A stretch of DNA of 54,406 nt from Spirochaetia bacterium (GCA_025997595.1 BNUU01000009.1:1-54406); one strand, 5' to 3'. Shown: positions 7,373 through 16,882, numbered from the stretch's first letter. Notes: generated by a model from the sequence alone, not told the origin. Numbers and translations: made by a program.

Positions 7373-9397
7373 TTATAAAATGATTTTTGTTCCGTCTTTG
7401 GTAAAAACCGGAATTCTATCCAGGGGAGCCTCAACAGTAATACTGTGTCCTCCGTCAAATGTTTCCCCGGTCCAGGCATTGGTCCATTTCGATCCGGCGG
7501 GAAGGTACAGCGTCCGTTCCCGCTGCCCTTCGTACAGGATGGGGGCGACCAGGTAGTTGGGGCCGAACAGATACTGGTTTTCAATTTCCCACGCCGCTTC
7601 ATCCTCCGGGAAATCATAAAACAGGGGCCGTATCACCGGGGTTCCCCTTTCATGGGCGGCCTTCATCTGTTCTGCGATATAGGGCTTTAGTTTTTCCCTG
7701 AGGAACAGGTACTTTTTGCATATTTCGTAGACCTTATCCGAATAGGACCAGATCTCGTTGTCGGCGCCGGAAAGACAGGTTGCACCTCCGGTGGTTCCGA
7801 ACTGGGGCTTGTGGGGTTCCCTGTCGCCGTGGATGCGCATCACCGGGCAGAAGGCGCCGTATTCAAACCAGCGGATCAACAGTTCGTGGAAATGGGGGTC
7901 CTTGATCCAGCCGCCGTGGAAACCGCCGATGTCCGTGGTCCACCAGGGAATACCGGCGATACCCATGTTGAGTCCCGCCGCAAGCTGATTCCGCAGACTC
8001 TCGAAACTGGAGTGGATATCCCCGGACCACACCAATGCGCCGTAACGCTGGCTCCCCGCCCAGGCGCAACGCAGCAGGTTCAGGATATTCTGCTGGCCCG
8101 CCGCCTGCATCCCGTCAAAAAATGTTTTGGCGTACATCAGGGGATAGATGTTACCAACCTGAAGATCCGGCCCCAGATGGTACCGGTAGTTATCAAAATC
8201 ATAGACCGAATATTCCGGTTCCGCTTCATCGAGCCAGAAAACCTTTATCCCCTTGTCGTAGTAATTCTGTTTTGCCTTTGCCCACAGATAGTCACGGGCC
8301 TCCGGATTGGTGGCGTCGTAGTGAATGGTATTCCCCTGAAAAGCCATGACGATCCTGAACCCCCGTTCGGTGCGGATCAGGTAGCCCTTTTGCAGCATCT
8401 CTTCAAAATTCTCGCTGCGCCGGTCCACCGTGGGCCAGATGGACACCATCAGTTCTATTCCCATTTGTTTCAGTTCCGCAATCATGGCGTCAGGATCGGG
8501 CCAGTAGACGGGATCGAATTTCCATTCACCCTGGAAAGGCCAGTGAAAGTAATCCACCACAATTACTGAAATGGGGAGCCCCCGTTTTTTATATTCACGG
8601 GCCACTTCCAGCAGTTCATCCTGGGTCTGGTAACGCAGCTTGCACTGCCAGAAACCCATGGCATAGTCGGGCATCATCGGCACGGTGCCGGTCGCTTTTG
8701 CATAGGCTTCTTCAATTTCAGCGGGACTGTCCCCGGCGGTGATCCAGTAATCTATCTTTTTGGCGGACCGGGCTTCCCAGGTGGTGATATTTTTCCCAAA
8801 GGTGACCCGCCCAACCGCCGGGTTGTTCCAGAGGAACCCGTAGCCCAGAGAGGACAGGGCAAAGGGGACGCTGGCCTGGGAATTGCGCTGGGCCAGTTCC
8901 AGATCGATACCCTTAAGATCGAGGTATTCCTGCTGGTACTGTCCCATACCGTAGATTTTTTCATGGGGATCCAGGGACTCAAAGCGTACCGCGAGTTCGT
9001 AATCCCCCCCCGCAATGGGCTTGAATTCCCGGGCCTCAATTTCCAGGGCGCTGCATGTTTTTGATTTAATATCCCGGCGGTTCCGGACATATTCATCCAG
9101 AAGCATTTCTCCCCTGCTGTTATACCCGGAGATCCTGCCGGAATTGCTGATGCGTATTTCCAGCTTGCCGTTCCGTATGGACGCCCCATTTTCACCGATT
9201 TTGATATCGGCGGCACAGGTTTTGGGCGGAAGCAGGGCCCAATCTTCCAAGGCGTTTCCGCCGGAAACGCCGGGCATCTCCGCCATCTTGGTGGAACGGA
9301 CACGCAGACTGTTTTCACCCCAGGGTTCTACCCACAGTTTTTCTGCGTCATAACGGTAGATTAAACGGTTTTGTTCTCTGCTGAAGTTTGATGTCAT
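7373..9397 (-). CDS. GH31 glycoside hydrolase (alpha-xylosidase/alpha-glucosidase type)
   Basis: A second family 31 glycosidase, 674 residues, only distantly like its neighbour. The nucleophile is Asp390 in VFWLDEAEPE and the acid/base is Asp460 in VWSGDI; KIYGMGQYQQEYLDLKG near residue 147 and IPWWTTDIGGF near 483 are other family landmarks. FWLDEAEPE is usual in the branch annotated as alpha-xylosidase, but related enzymes act on glucosides or galactosides, so the specificity is open. No signal peptide is seen, so it is cytoplasmic. It is 13 bases behind the permease gene and coexpressed with the transporter. Having two GH31 enzymes suggests substrates with more than one alpha-linked side chain. 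Confidence 0.9.
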   Translation of the reverse strand: MTSNFSREQNRLIYRYDAEKLWVEPWGENSLRVRSTKMAEMPGVSGGNALEDWALLPPKTCAADIKIGENGASIRNGKLEIRISNSGRISGYNSRGEMLLDEYVRNRRDIKSKTCSALEIEAREFKPIAGGDYELAVRFESLDPHEKIYGMGQYQQEYLDLKGIDLELAQRNSQASVPFALSSLGYGFLWNNPAVGRVTFGKNITTWEARSAKKIDYWITAGDSPAEIEEAYAKATGTVPMMPDYAMGFWQCKLRYQTQDELLEVAREYKKRGLPISVIVVDYFHWPFQGEWKFDPVYWPDPDAMIAELKQMGIELMVSIWPTVDRRSENFEEMLQKGYLIRTERGFRIVMAFQGNTIHYDATNPEARDYLWAKAKQNYYDKGIKVFWLDEAEPEYSVYDFDNYRYHLGPDLQVGNIYPLMYAKTFFDGMQAAGQQNILNLLRCAWAGSQRYGALVWSGDIHSSFESLRNQLAAGLNMGIAGIPWWTTDIGGFHGGWIKDPHFHELLIRWFEYGAFCPVMRIHGDREPHKPQFGTTGGATCLSGADNEIWSYSDKVYEICKKYLFLREKLKPYIAEQMKAAHERGTPVIRPLFYDFPEDEAAWEIENQYLFGPNYLVAPILYEGQRERTLYLPAGSKWTNAWTGETFDGGHSITVEAPLDRIPVFTKDGTKIIL

Positions 9398-9410
9398 GTC
9401 GATCTTCTCC

Positions 9411-10244
9411 CTATAGTTTTACTGCGCCCGCAACCATGCCCTTGATAATATATTTCTGCAGGGCAAGGTAAAGGACAATGGCCGGTGTCAAGGTCAGAAT
9501 AACTGCGGCCATGGCATAGTTCCATTCGATCTTATAAAGTCCAAAGAAATTGTAGGCCGCCAGTTGGAGGGTGTAGGAATTTTTTGAGCCGCTCAGGGTA
9601 AGCAGGGGGAGCAGGAAATCGTTCCACATCCACATGGCGTCTATGACCACCACGGAAACGGTGATGGGCTGGAGCAGGGGAAAAATCACCTGAAAGAAGG
9701 CCCGCCAGGGAGAAGCGCCGTCAATAAGGGCGCAGTCATCCAGTTCATGGGGAATTGATTTCACGAAACCATGGTAGAGGAACAGCGCCAGGGATGAGGC
9801 CAGCCCCCAGTAGAGTACCCCTAGCCCCCAGGGGGTTCTGGTCAGGTTTAAGGTCTTTGCAACTTTTACTAAGGCGATCATGAAAGAATGGAAGGGTATC
9901 ATCATGGGGGCAATAAGCATAAGAAACACCACCCAGCTGTACCTGGTTTTGGTCCGGGAAAGTTTATATCCCGCCATGGCGCTTATCAATACGGTGCCGA
10001 GGCCCCCCACAACCGTTGCTATCAGGGTGTTGAAGAACAGGGGCGGGTAATCCATGATCTTCCAGGTTTCGATATAGTTCTTCATGGTTGGGACCCTGGG
10101 AAGGGCGATCACATTGACGGTAATCTCTTCGTAGCTTTTAACGGAATTGATTATCACCAGAAAAAGCGGATAGAGGTACACAATGGCAATAATGATAAGT
10201 ACGACAGAAAGAATGATAGAATAGTGTTTCTGTTTTTTATTCAT
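9411..10244 (-). CDS. Carbohydrate ABC transporter permease, MalG type
   Basis: Inner-membrane subunit of a CUT1-type sugar importer. The 277-residue protein has about six membrane segments, a first one at residues 10-32, and the EAA loop near residues 185-205 (HELDDCALIDGASPWRAFFQ) that docks on the ATPase. Its ATG overlaps the stop codon of the preceding permease by one base (TAATG), so translation is coupled. The locus encodes no ATPase, so a shared MsmK/UgpC-like subunit from elsewhere must energise it. Confidence 0.92.
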   Translation of the reverse strand: MNKKQKHYSIILSVVLIIIAIVYLYPLFLVIINSVKSYEEITVNVIALPRVPTMKNYIETWKIMDYPPLFFNTLIATVVGGLGTVLISAMAGYKLSRTKTRYSWVVFLMLIAPMMIPFHSFMIALVKVAKTLNLTRTPWGLGVLYWGLASSLALFLYHGFVKSIPHELDDCALIDGASPWRAFFQVIFPLLQPITVSVVVIDAMWMWNDFLLPLLTLSGSKNSYTLQLAAYNFFGLYKIEWNYAMAAVILTLTPAIVLYLALQKYIIKGMVAGAVKL

Positions 10245-11134
10245 TATGATTCAATCTCCATCTTTTTAAAGAATTTGACCTGGAAAATTGTAAACAGCAA
10301 TATTAACAGAAACAGTATTACTGATTTGGCGGTTCCGTACCCAAAGCGGCTGGTGACAAAGGCTGTCTTGTATATATCCAGGGCGATGGGGGTGGTGGAG
10401 TTGCCGGGGCCGCCGCTGGTCAGGCTGAATATCACGTCAAAGGTTTTGAGGCTGTTTGATACCGAGTGAAACACCGCAACCGTAATGGAGGGCATTATCA
10501 GGGGGACGGTAATTTTGAAAAACCGCGAAACCCCGCCCGCGCCGTCAATCATGGCCGCTTCTATCACATCATGGGGAATGGCCTGGAGGCCCGCAATATA
10601 GATAACCATATAAAAGCCGATTGACTGCCATACCGAAACGATCAGTACGCTGGTAAAGGCCATTTTGGGGTCCCCCAGCCAGCTGAGCATCAGGAAGGGG
10701 GCCTTTATCAATTCGTAGAAAGAATCAAAGCCCCGTGAAAAAATAAAACGCCAGATATAACCGATCACAATAAGACTGATGATGTTGGGGATATAAAAGG
10801 CCGCCCGCAGGGCGTTCTTCCCCCGGACTTCACCGTCCAGGAATACCGCCAAAAGGAGGGCGATGGCGTTAATAAAGATTACCCGGAAGACCGTCTGTTC
10901 CAGGGTAAAAATAAAGGACCGTATCATGTCGGGATCGTCGGTAAGAAGTTCAACATAATTTGCAAACCCGATGAATACCGGGCTGCGGTCAATGCCGTTC
11001 CATTTGGTAAAGGAATAGACCACGCTCATTAAAAAGGGAACTTCCACGGATAAAAGAATCGCCGCCATGGCGGGTAAAACAAAGAGTGAAAATACCGCCA
11101 GGGAATTTAGTTCTTTCTTTGCCAGTTTTGTCAT
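10244..11134 (-). CDS. Carbohydrate ABC transporter permease, MalF type
   Basis: Partner permease of 296 residues with about six membrane segments. The EAA loop is at about residues 193-212 (IPHDVIEAAMIDGAGGVSRF), and the tail TSGGPGNSTTPIALDIYKTAF is typical of CUT1 permeases such as UgpA and LacF. GGAGGG precedes the ATG. It follows the binding-protein gene after 127 bases that contain a terminator-like hairpin, so it is probably expressed at a lower level than the binding protein. Confidence 0.92.
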   Translation of the reverse strand: MTKLAKKELNSLAVFSLFVLPAMAAILLSVEVPFLMSVVYSFTKWNGIDRSPVFIGFANYVELLTDDPDMIRSFIFTLEQTVFRVIFINAIALLLAVFLDGEVRGKNALRAAFYIPNIISLIVIGYIWRFIFSRGFDSFYELIKAPFLMLSWLGDPKMAFTSVLIVSVWQSIGFYMVIYIAGLQAIPHDVIEAAMIDGAGGVSRFFKITVPLIMPSITVAVFHSVSNSLKTFDVIFSLTSGGPGNSTTPIALDIYKTAFVTSRFGYGTAKSVILFLLILLFTIFQVKFFKKMEIES

Positions 11135-11212
11135 GCGTCCCTCCGGGCCGCTTTCCGAGAGGAAAGGATTAAAGCATACAAAGGCGCGACGTCATTGGGC
11201 GCCCTGCGAATG

Positions 11213-11246
11213 ATAAAAAATAAACCCCGCCTGAAAAAGCGGGGTT
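11213..11246 (-). terminator. Attenuating hairpin between binding protein and permeases
   Basis: AACCCCGC / GCGGGGTT (11223-11230 and 11239-11246) around an eight-base loop is followed on the minus strand by TATTTTTTAT. Lying inside the operon, it likely causes partial termination and gives excess binding protein over permease. Confidence 0.8.
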
Positions 11247-11261
11247 ATAAAAACCTATTTT

Positions 11262-12521
11262 TTACTGGGCTGCTTTTGCGATCTTGGTATAGGCGGCGTC
11301 AAGGGCCGTCAGGGTCGCCTGCCGGTCGGTGATGCCCGCGCAGTATCCCTGCAGAATAGCGCCCAGCTCCTGTTCGGTTCCGGTGGGGAACATCTGGTAG
11401 AACCAGGGATATCCGGGGACCCCCTTGTTCAGTAATGCTACGGTCTCTTCTGCAATCTGTGACTGGGGAGCCGCCGCAGCGGCAATGGGGGAAAGCTGTT
11501 TGATCTTGCCGGGGACCCAGTCCTTGCCGTAGGCCGAAGTGGTAAGCCAGCGCAGCCATGCAATGGCGGCCTGGAGGTTCTTGCTGTCCTTGGCAATCCT
11601 GATGGTCTGGTTTGAATCAAACATGATCCCCCCGGCATTCGCATCGTTACCCACCGGGCCGACGAGGAAACCGAGGTTCGCATTGGCATTGATCTGCCTG
11701 ATGGTGTCCTCCGCCCAGTTACCCTGATGGATCATGGCGGCCTTCCCGGTGGCAATCAGCGAAGTCTGATCGTTAAAGTCAGATTCATTCGGTTTTGCAC
11801 CGCCGTATTTCTTGATCAGATCCAGGAGATCAAACACATTCGACATTTCAGGTACATCACTGAACTTAAGGGTTCCTTTGTTCAGGCGGTCAACAAAACT
11901 GGCGTAGCCGCCGTACTTTTTGTCCACCACCGGGGCAATGGCCTGCCAGGCGGTCTGGGGGAGCACCCAGAATTCACGGAACCCAGCGGCAAAGGGCTGA
12001 ATCCCAGCGGCCTGCAGCTTCTGGGCTACCGTTTCATATTCCGCAAGGGTCCGGGGCAGGGTACTAATGCCGTTATCCGCAAAGACCTTTTTGTTGTAAA
12101 TAAACGAATGGGACTGGACCAGGAAGGGATAACCCAGTATCTTCCCGTCCACCGTAACCCCCTCCAAAGCGCTGGGGGTAAGCTGGCGGATAAAATCTTC
12201 CTTTGAAAGATCGTAGACATAATCCCGGTAGGTGGTATTATCCGCATAGGCGCTGCTCATAAAAACATCGGGAATGTCACCCGAGTTAATCCGGCTGGTA
12301 AGTATGGACCGGAAATCGGTCTGGGCCACCGTAATGTCCAGGGTAACCCCGGTTTCCGCCTTGTAGGCCGCCACCATGTCGTTGTACTGGTTCTGCAGTT
12401 CGGGGCTGTAGAAGAGCAGGGTTAAGGTTGCAGGACCGGAGGCCTGCTGCTTTTGACCGCCCGCGAAAAGGCTTAAACCAAGGCAAGACAGAATCAAGAT
12501 ACCCATAATCGTCTTTTTCAT
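11262..12521 (-). CDS. Extracellular sugar-binding protein of the CUT1 ABC importer
   Basis: A 419-residue family 1 solute-binding protein that captures the oligosaccharide for the two downstream permeases. The leader MKKTIMGILILSCLGLSLFAGGQKQ has a charged start and hydrophobic core; its only cysteine is inside the core, so cleavage is probably after LFA and the protein is periplasmic rather than lipid-anchored, as in many treponeme binding proteins. The motif SSAYADNTTYRDY and the SFIYNKKVFADNGIS segment fit the family. AGGAGG precedes the ATG. A LacI-type operator overlaps its promoter. Confidence 0.92.
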   Translation of the reverse strand: MKKTIMGILILSCLGLSLFAGGQKQQASGPATLTLLFYSPELQNQYNDMVAAYKAETGVTLDITVAQTDFRSILTSRINSGDIPDVFMSSAYADNTTYRDYVYDLSKEDFIRQLTPSALEGVTVDGKILGYPFLVQSHSFIYNKKVFADNGISTLPRTLAEYETVAQKLQAAGIQPFAAGFREFWVLPQTAWQAIAPVVDKKYGGYASFVDRLNKGTLKFSDVPEMSNVFDLLDLIKKYGGAKPNESDFNDQTSLIATGKAAMIHQGNWAEDTIRQINANANLGFLVGPVGNDANAGGIMFDSNQTIRIAKDSKNLQAAIAWLRWLTTSAYGKDWVPGKIKQLSPIAAAAAPQSQIAEETVALLNKGVPGYPWFYQMFPTGTEQELGAILQGYCAGITDRQATLTALDAAYTKIAKAAQ

Positions 12522-12548
12522 TTCATCCTCCTGAAATTTGCTTTACGT

Positions 12549-12585
12549 ATGATGTACGTATATCATATATTTTCCCGGCTGTCAA
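12549..12585 (-). promoter_or_regulatory. Promoter and LacI-type operator of the sugar operon
   Basis: On the minus strand TTGACA (12580-12585) and TATACG (12557-12562) are 17 bases apart. The -10 box lies within ATGATGTACGTATATCAT (12549-12566), an 18-base palindrome with one mismatched pair. A CG-centred palindrome over the -10 box is the usual site for a LacI-family repressor, here the divergent gene at 12656. Confidence 0.7.
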
Positions 12586-12621
12586 CAAAAATATTATTTT
12601 TTTTGTCCTTTCTTGCGGTTT

Positions 12622-12647
12622 CGGTAAAAACATGCTATTCTTTACCG
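12622..12647. promoter_or_regulatory. Inverted repeat before the LacI-type gene
   Basis: CGGTAAA (12622-12628) and TTTACCG (12641-12647) form a seven-base inverted repeat directly before the ribosome site of the regulator. It could be a second regulatory site or an RNA hairpin that limits translation of the regulator. Confidence 0.4.
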
Positions 12648-12655
12648 GGGGCATC

Positions 12656-13744
12656 ATGCGGATCACACAAAAGGACATTGCCCGTGATTTGGGAATTTCC
12701 CTCATCACCGTCAGCAGGGCATTTAACAATTCGGGCTATGTTTCGGAGGGCCTGAAAAAACGCATCCTTGACTATGCCGGAAAAAAGGCCTACGTGCCCC
12801 ACCGGGCCTCCCAGGTTCTGGTCAGGAATACCATACGCACCCTGGCCCTGTTTTCTTCTGCGGACCCGGAATATTTTTGGCAGGATATCAAAAAGGGGGT
12901 CCTGAGCGCCGCGGAACACCTCAAGCCCTTTAACTACGAGGTCCGCTACCACCGGATTCCCGATTTTGACACGGAAAAGTACATCAGAATTTTAAAACAG
13001 GAAATAAGGGCCGGCCTGGACGCCGCGGCCTTTGTGAACCAGCGGATATTCAGGATGCAGGCCATACTGGAGGTGGCGGAAAAGGCGGGGATTCCCTATT
13101 TGCTCTACAATGTGGATAATCCCGGGACGAACCGTTTGTGCTACATCGGTTCCAACTACCGTTCCGGGGGGCGGCTGGCGGCAAATTTTATCGGGAAGGC
13201 CCTGAAGGTTAAGCGCGGCGGAAAGGTTTTGGTTATCGGGTTTATCCAGGGCCACGAAGCGGAAATTCCGGGGACGGACATCAATTCCGAACGGCTCCAG
13301 GGGTTTTTCAGCGTGATGGATGGGCAATACCCGGCGCTTCGCTGTGAAACCGAATTTGTCAATTCAAGATCAAAAAGACCTATCCCCCGCCAGATACATG
13401 AACTGCTTAAAAAATATGAACACCGGGTAGATGCGGTGTACTTTATCCCCGCCTTTAACACCGGTTTTCTCGGCGCCCTGGAACGGTTTGACTACAGTAA
13501 CACTATTACTGTTTTACACGATATCGACGACTCCGCCCTGCACTACCTTGATATAAACCTCCTGACCGCCGTGGTGTACCAGGACCCGGTCTTACAGGGT
13601 TATACCACGGTGATGACCCTGGAACGTATTTTGGAATCAAAGATCCTGAACCGGCAAAGGGATGTAGAAATAATCCATACCCTCATTTTTAAAGAGAACA
13701 CCGGTTTTCTCAGGAACTATATTTTGACCGAATTTGAGGATTAA
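12656..13744 (+). CDS. LacI-family transcriptional regulator of the sugar locus
   Basis: A DNA-binding sugar sensor of 362 residues. The helix-turn-helix is at residues 4-24 (TQKDIARDLGISLITVSRAF), followed by the hinge helix region and a periplasmic-binding-protein-like sensor domain. The hinge deviates from the usual form (KKAYVPHRASQVLVRNT). The ATG at 12656 was chosen because GGGGG lies about five bases before it and because the protein then starts MRITQKDIA like other family members; an upstream in-frame ATG has no ribosome site. It is divergent from the transporter operon and is its probable repressor. Confidence 0.9.
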   Translation: MRITQKDIARDLGISLITVSRAFNNSGYVSEGLKKRILDYAGKKAYVPHRASQVLVRNTIRTLALFSSADPEYFWQDIKKGVLSAAEHLKPFNYEVRYHRIPDFDTEKYIRILKQEIRAGLDAAAFVNQRIFRMQAILEVAEKAGIPYLLYNVDNPGTNRLCYIGSNYRSGGRLAANFIGKALKVKRGGKVLVIGFIQGHEAEIPGTDINSERLQGFFSVMDGQYPALRCETEFVNSRSKRPIPRQIHELLKKYEHRVDAVYFIPAFNTGFLGALERFDYSNTITVLHDIDDSALHYLDINLLTAVVYQDPVLQGYTTVMTLERILESKILNRQRDVEIIHTLIFKENTGFLRNYILTEFED

Positions 13745-13767
13745 CGGAAAGCTGCGCCCCGGGCTGC

Positions 13768-14358
13768 TCACTTCTTCTCCCCAAAGATCCGCGCCGCCTC
13801 CTGGCGCACCTGATCCACTGCAGCCTGATATTGGCCTTTGAGGGCGTTCATGTTCTGATTGTAGAAGGCGACGAATTCCGGGTCCTGGAGGGGGTCAAGC
13901 TTGACCGCCCGTCCGTAGCGCCGGGCAAGTTCCTCCTCTTTTTGGCGGAGCTTGGGCTCGTACTGCCGCCGGATCGCCTCCTCGTACTGGGCGGACTCGT
14001 CCAGATACCGGGCGAGGAGCTGGGAGAGCTGCTGGTAGAGCGCGGCGAATTTGCCGTCGTTGATCACGATTTGGAGGCCCCTGCCCACGGCCCCGATCCG
14101 TTTTTCATCATCCTTTGAAAGGGGGAGGATGATCTGTGACAGGAGGACATCGAAGATACCCTGTTTCAGACTGGACTGCTGGTCCTTCGGGGCCTTTTTT
14201 ATGGCCTCAGCCAGATCCGTTGTATTATCTTCCAAAAACTGATTGGCCAGCTTTTTCCCCTGCTGCTTTGCCTCAAACTGATCGATGGTGGCCTTGTCAC
14301 TTTTGACCGACTCGGTCCGTTCCAGGGCAATTTCCAGCGCGCTTTTTATTCGTCCCAT
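13768..14358 (-). CDS. Hypothetical helical protein
   Basis: A 196-residue, highly charged, mostly helical protein with no signal peptide or membrane segment. The C-terminal half (EEAIRRQYEPKLRQKEEELA) looks like a coiled coil. Sequence composition matches neighbouring native genes. I do not recognise a functional family. It stands alone between the LacI-type gene and the symporter gene, on the opposite strand to both. Confidence 0.7.
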   Translation of the reverse strand: MGRIKSALEIALERTESVKSDKATIDQFEAKQQGKKLANQFLEDNTTDLAEAIKKAPKDQQSSLKQGIFDVLLSQIILPLSKDDEKRIGAVGRGLQIVINDGKFAALYQQLSQLLARYLDESAQYEEAIRRQYEPKLRQKEEELARRYGRAVKLDPLQDPEFVAFYNQNMNALKGQYQAAVDQVRQEAARIFGEKK

Positions 14359-14444
14359 TGTTTTAATCCTTTCTGTCCGGTAGAATACCTTATTTAAAAT
14401 ACGCTAAAAAGAGGGTGATTTCAAGCATTTTCTAAGGAGTGAAT

Positions 14445-16022
14445 ATGTCCGGTACAATGGTACAGACGCTGATAGGAATGGGGGCCTACCTTTTGGTGAT
14501 GATCACCGTGGGTTTATGGTACGCCCGGCGGAGTAACAGCAACCCTGAGCAGTACTTCCTGGGGAGCCGGGGGCTGGGGCCCTGGGTGGCGGCCATGAGC
14601 GCCGAGGCTTCGGACATGTCGGGCTGGCTTTTGATGGGCCTGCCGGGGGTGGCCTACTTTACCGGCATGGGGGAGGCCTTCTGGACCGCCTTTGGCCTTT
14701 GGGTGGGTACTTTGATCAACTGGCAGATCGTGGCCAAGCGGCTGCGGACCTATTCCCAGGTGGCGGACAACGCCATCACCCTGCCGGATTTCTTCAGCAA
14801 GCGTTTCCACGAAAAACGGAAGGTCCTGTCCACCGTTGGCGCCGCCATGATCCTGATCTTTTTCTCGATTTATGCGGGGTCCCAGTTTGTCACCTTCGGC
14901 AAACTTTTCGGCTACGTCTTCGGCGCCACGGACTACTACGTGGTCATGGTGGTTTTGGGGGCCCTTTTGGTGATGCTCTACACCCTGCTGGGGGGCTTTT
15001 TGGCGGAAAGCACCTGCGATTTTGTCCAGGGGATCATGATGTTCATCGCCCTGCTTTTGGTGCTGGTTGTGGGCTTTTTTGCTGCCGGGGGCTTTGGGGA
15101 TATAGCCGAAAATTTGCGGAACTTCCCCCGTTTCACCGACATCTTCGGCATTGCGACCCCGGCGCTTGGCGCGGACGGTTTACAGCAGGTGAGCGGCGGT
15201 AAGCCGGTGTTCGGGCCCGGCGCAAATTATTCCCTCCTCAACATCGTTTCCTGCCTGGCCTGGGGGCTCGGCTACTTCGGGATGCCCCAGGTGCTGCTCC
15301 GCTTTATGGCGATTAAGAGTACCTCCAAGATCAGGGAATCCCGGATCGTGGCGGTCACCTGGTGTTTCATTTCCCTTTTTGCCGCTGTTTCCATCGGCCT
15401 GATCGGCCGCGCCTGGCTGCCGGATCTGCTTAAGACCGCCGGGGATGCGGAGACCATCTTCCTCCACATGGCAAGCCGCTTCTTCCCGCCCCTTTTGGCC
15501 GGGCTGGTCCTCTCCGGCATTCTGGCCGCCTCCATGAGCTCATCGGACTCCTACATGCTGATCGCCTCATCGGCCCTGGCAAATGACCTTTTCAAGGGGA
15601 TCATCAACAAGAAGGCCGGGGAAGTAACGGTGATGTGGGTGGCCCGGATCACCATCCTGGTGGTAACGGTCTTTGGGGTGGGGGTGGCCCTTTCGGGGAA
15701 CCAGTCGATTTTCCGCATCGTCAGTTACGCCTGGGCCGGCCTGGGCGCCGCCTTTGGCCCCCTGATCCTCTTCAGCCTTTTCTGGAAACGGACGACCTAT
15801 CCCGCCGCCGTGGCCGGAATGCTTACCGGGGGCGTCACGGTGATCCTCTGGAAGAACGTGATTTCCCAACTCGGCGGCGCCGATAGTCCCCTCAGGGTCT
15901 ACGAGCTGCTCCCGGCTTTCGTCATCTCCTGTATCGTCATCTTTGTGGTGAGCCTCTTAACGAAGAAGCCTTCGGCGGAGATCGAGAAGGAATTTGAGGA
16001 GGCAAAGGTAGCGGAGTTCTGA
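14445..16022 (+). CDS. putP: Sodium/proline symporter, PutP type
   Basis: Sodium-driven importer of proline in the inner membrane, solute:sodium symporter family. The 525-residue protein has about 13 membrane segments. Family landmarks are EQYFLGSRGLGPWVAAMSAE near residues 30-50, ASDMSGWLLMGLPG (the Ser/Asp sodium and proline region), LPDFFSKRF and SGILAASMSSSDSYML in the later helices, which supplies the Na2-site serines. Length is usual for PutP. The ATG at 14445 has AAGGAG five bases upstream; a GTG six bases earlier overlaps that ribosome site and is rejected. It is a single gene; proline versus another substrate cannot be proved from sequence. Confidence 0.88.
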   Translation: MSGTMVQTLIGMGAYLLVMITVGLWYARRSNSNPEQYFLGSRGLGPWVAAMSAEASDMSGWLLMGLPGVAYFTGMGEAFWTAFGLWVGTLINWQIVAKRLRTYSQVADNAITLPDFFSKRFHEKRKVLSTVGAAMILIFFSIYAGSQFVTFGKLFGYVFGATDYYVVMVVLGALLVMLYTLLGGFLAESTCDFVQGIMMFIALLLVLVVGFFAAGGFGDIAENLRNFPRFTDIFGIATPALGADGLQQVSGGKPVFGPGANYSLLNIVSCLAWGLGYFGMPQVLLRFMAIKSTSKIRESRIVAVTWCFISLFAAVSIGLIGRAWLPDLLKTAGDAETIFLHMASRFFPPLLAGLVLSGILAASMSSSDSYMLIASSALANDLFKGIINKKAGEVTVMWVARITILVVTVFGVGVALSGNQSIFRIVSYAWAGLGAAFGPLILFSLFWKRTTYPAAVAGMLTGGVTVILWKNVISQLGGADSPLRVYELLPAFVISCIVIFVVSLLTKKPSAEIEKEFEEAKVAEF

Positions 16023-16089
16023 CATATGCTCAGGCTATTCAGAACCTCCTGCTGCCTCGCTCTGACTGAGTTCTTTGCGTTTATTGACA

Positions 16090-16881
16090 TCATTCCCACC
16101 CACGGAACATCCAGTTTGTTCCCGCGCAGGTAAGGACCCCCTCGGCGGAATACCAGGTATCGCTTTCCGGGCCGGGTCTGACGGGGAATAGGGGAACATC
16201 ATCTTCAAAAAGAAGGGGAAAGGCGAAGGGGGAAGTTCCTATCCAGGGGCCCCCCGGGACGGGGATTTCCCTCTCTTCCCGGGCGGCGGGTTTGAACCGG
16301 CGCTTGTCGAAGCCCGATTGTACCACACTGACTGCGATGTCCCGGAGGTCTGCGGTCCAGGGATCCGCACGGACCTCTGCGGACACCCCCGGATCGCTCA
16401 ATACTGCCCGGAACCGGGGCCAGTCAAAATTTTGGGGAACCCTGGCGCCGGTCTTTGGGGATGTTGGGTCCGCGGCCTGCGCAAGGGCATGGTAGAAAAA
16501 GGCGTCCACCCCGCCCTGCCAGCTTAAATCCAGCCGGCCGCCTCCGGCGTCAAAGGGAAAGATGGCCCCCGCGGGCCGGAATAATCCGGGGGCAATACCG
16601 GGACTTTGGCCCCGGTTCGGCCAGAAAGGCCAGGCAAGGATCGGGCTCGCGTCTATCGGGGGGACCTCTATTTCTATCCCCTGGGAAGAAGCCCCGGTCT
16701 CACAAAAAGTCCTGACCCCCGCCGGGTTTATCCACTCCACACGCCACCGGGGCGGGCCCAGGAGTTCCGTCCAGGCCGGGGGAAGGGCCGGAAAATTGAG
16801 GACAAAGCAGGACTCCGCCAGGGAATTCCCGCAGCCGCAGAGGCACAGGACCGCAAGCAGAATCATCAATAAATATTTCAT
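16090..16881 (-). CDS. Putative lipoprotein of unknown function
   Basis: A 263-residue protein with a lipoprotein leader, MKYLLMILLAVLCLCGCGNS, where LCGC is a usable lipobox. The mature part is rich in tryptophan, proline and glycine, without recognisable catalytic motifs. It is likely anchored to a membrane and faces the periplasm or the outside. The start codon is only one base from a perfect CCCTATATAGGG palindrome, leaving little room for a normal ribosome site. I do not recognise the family; related proteins may exist only in treponemes. Confidence 0.7.
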   Translation of the reverse strand: MKYLLMILLAVLCLCGCGNSLAESCFVLNFPALPPAWTELLGPPRWRVEWINPAGVRTFCETGASSQGIEIEVPPIDASPILAWPFWPNRGQSPGIAPGLFRPAGAIFPFDAGGGRLDLSWQGGVDAFFYHALAQAADPTSPKTGARVPQNFDWPRFRAVLSDPGVSAEVRADPWTADLRDIAVSVVQSGFDKRRFKPAAREEREIPVPGGPWIGTSPFAFPLLFEDDVPLFPVRPGPESDTWYSAEGVLTCAGTNWMFRGWE

Positions 16882-16882
16882 A

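Noticed and set aside
11262..12521. Sugar-binding protein as a lipoprotein
   Set aside because: The only leader cysteine is within the hydrophobic core and is followed by eight more hydrophobic residues; the AGGQ junction fits ordinary signal peptidase cleavage better.
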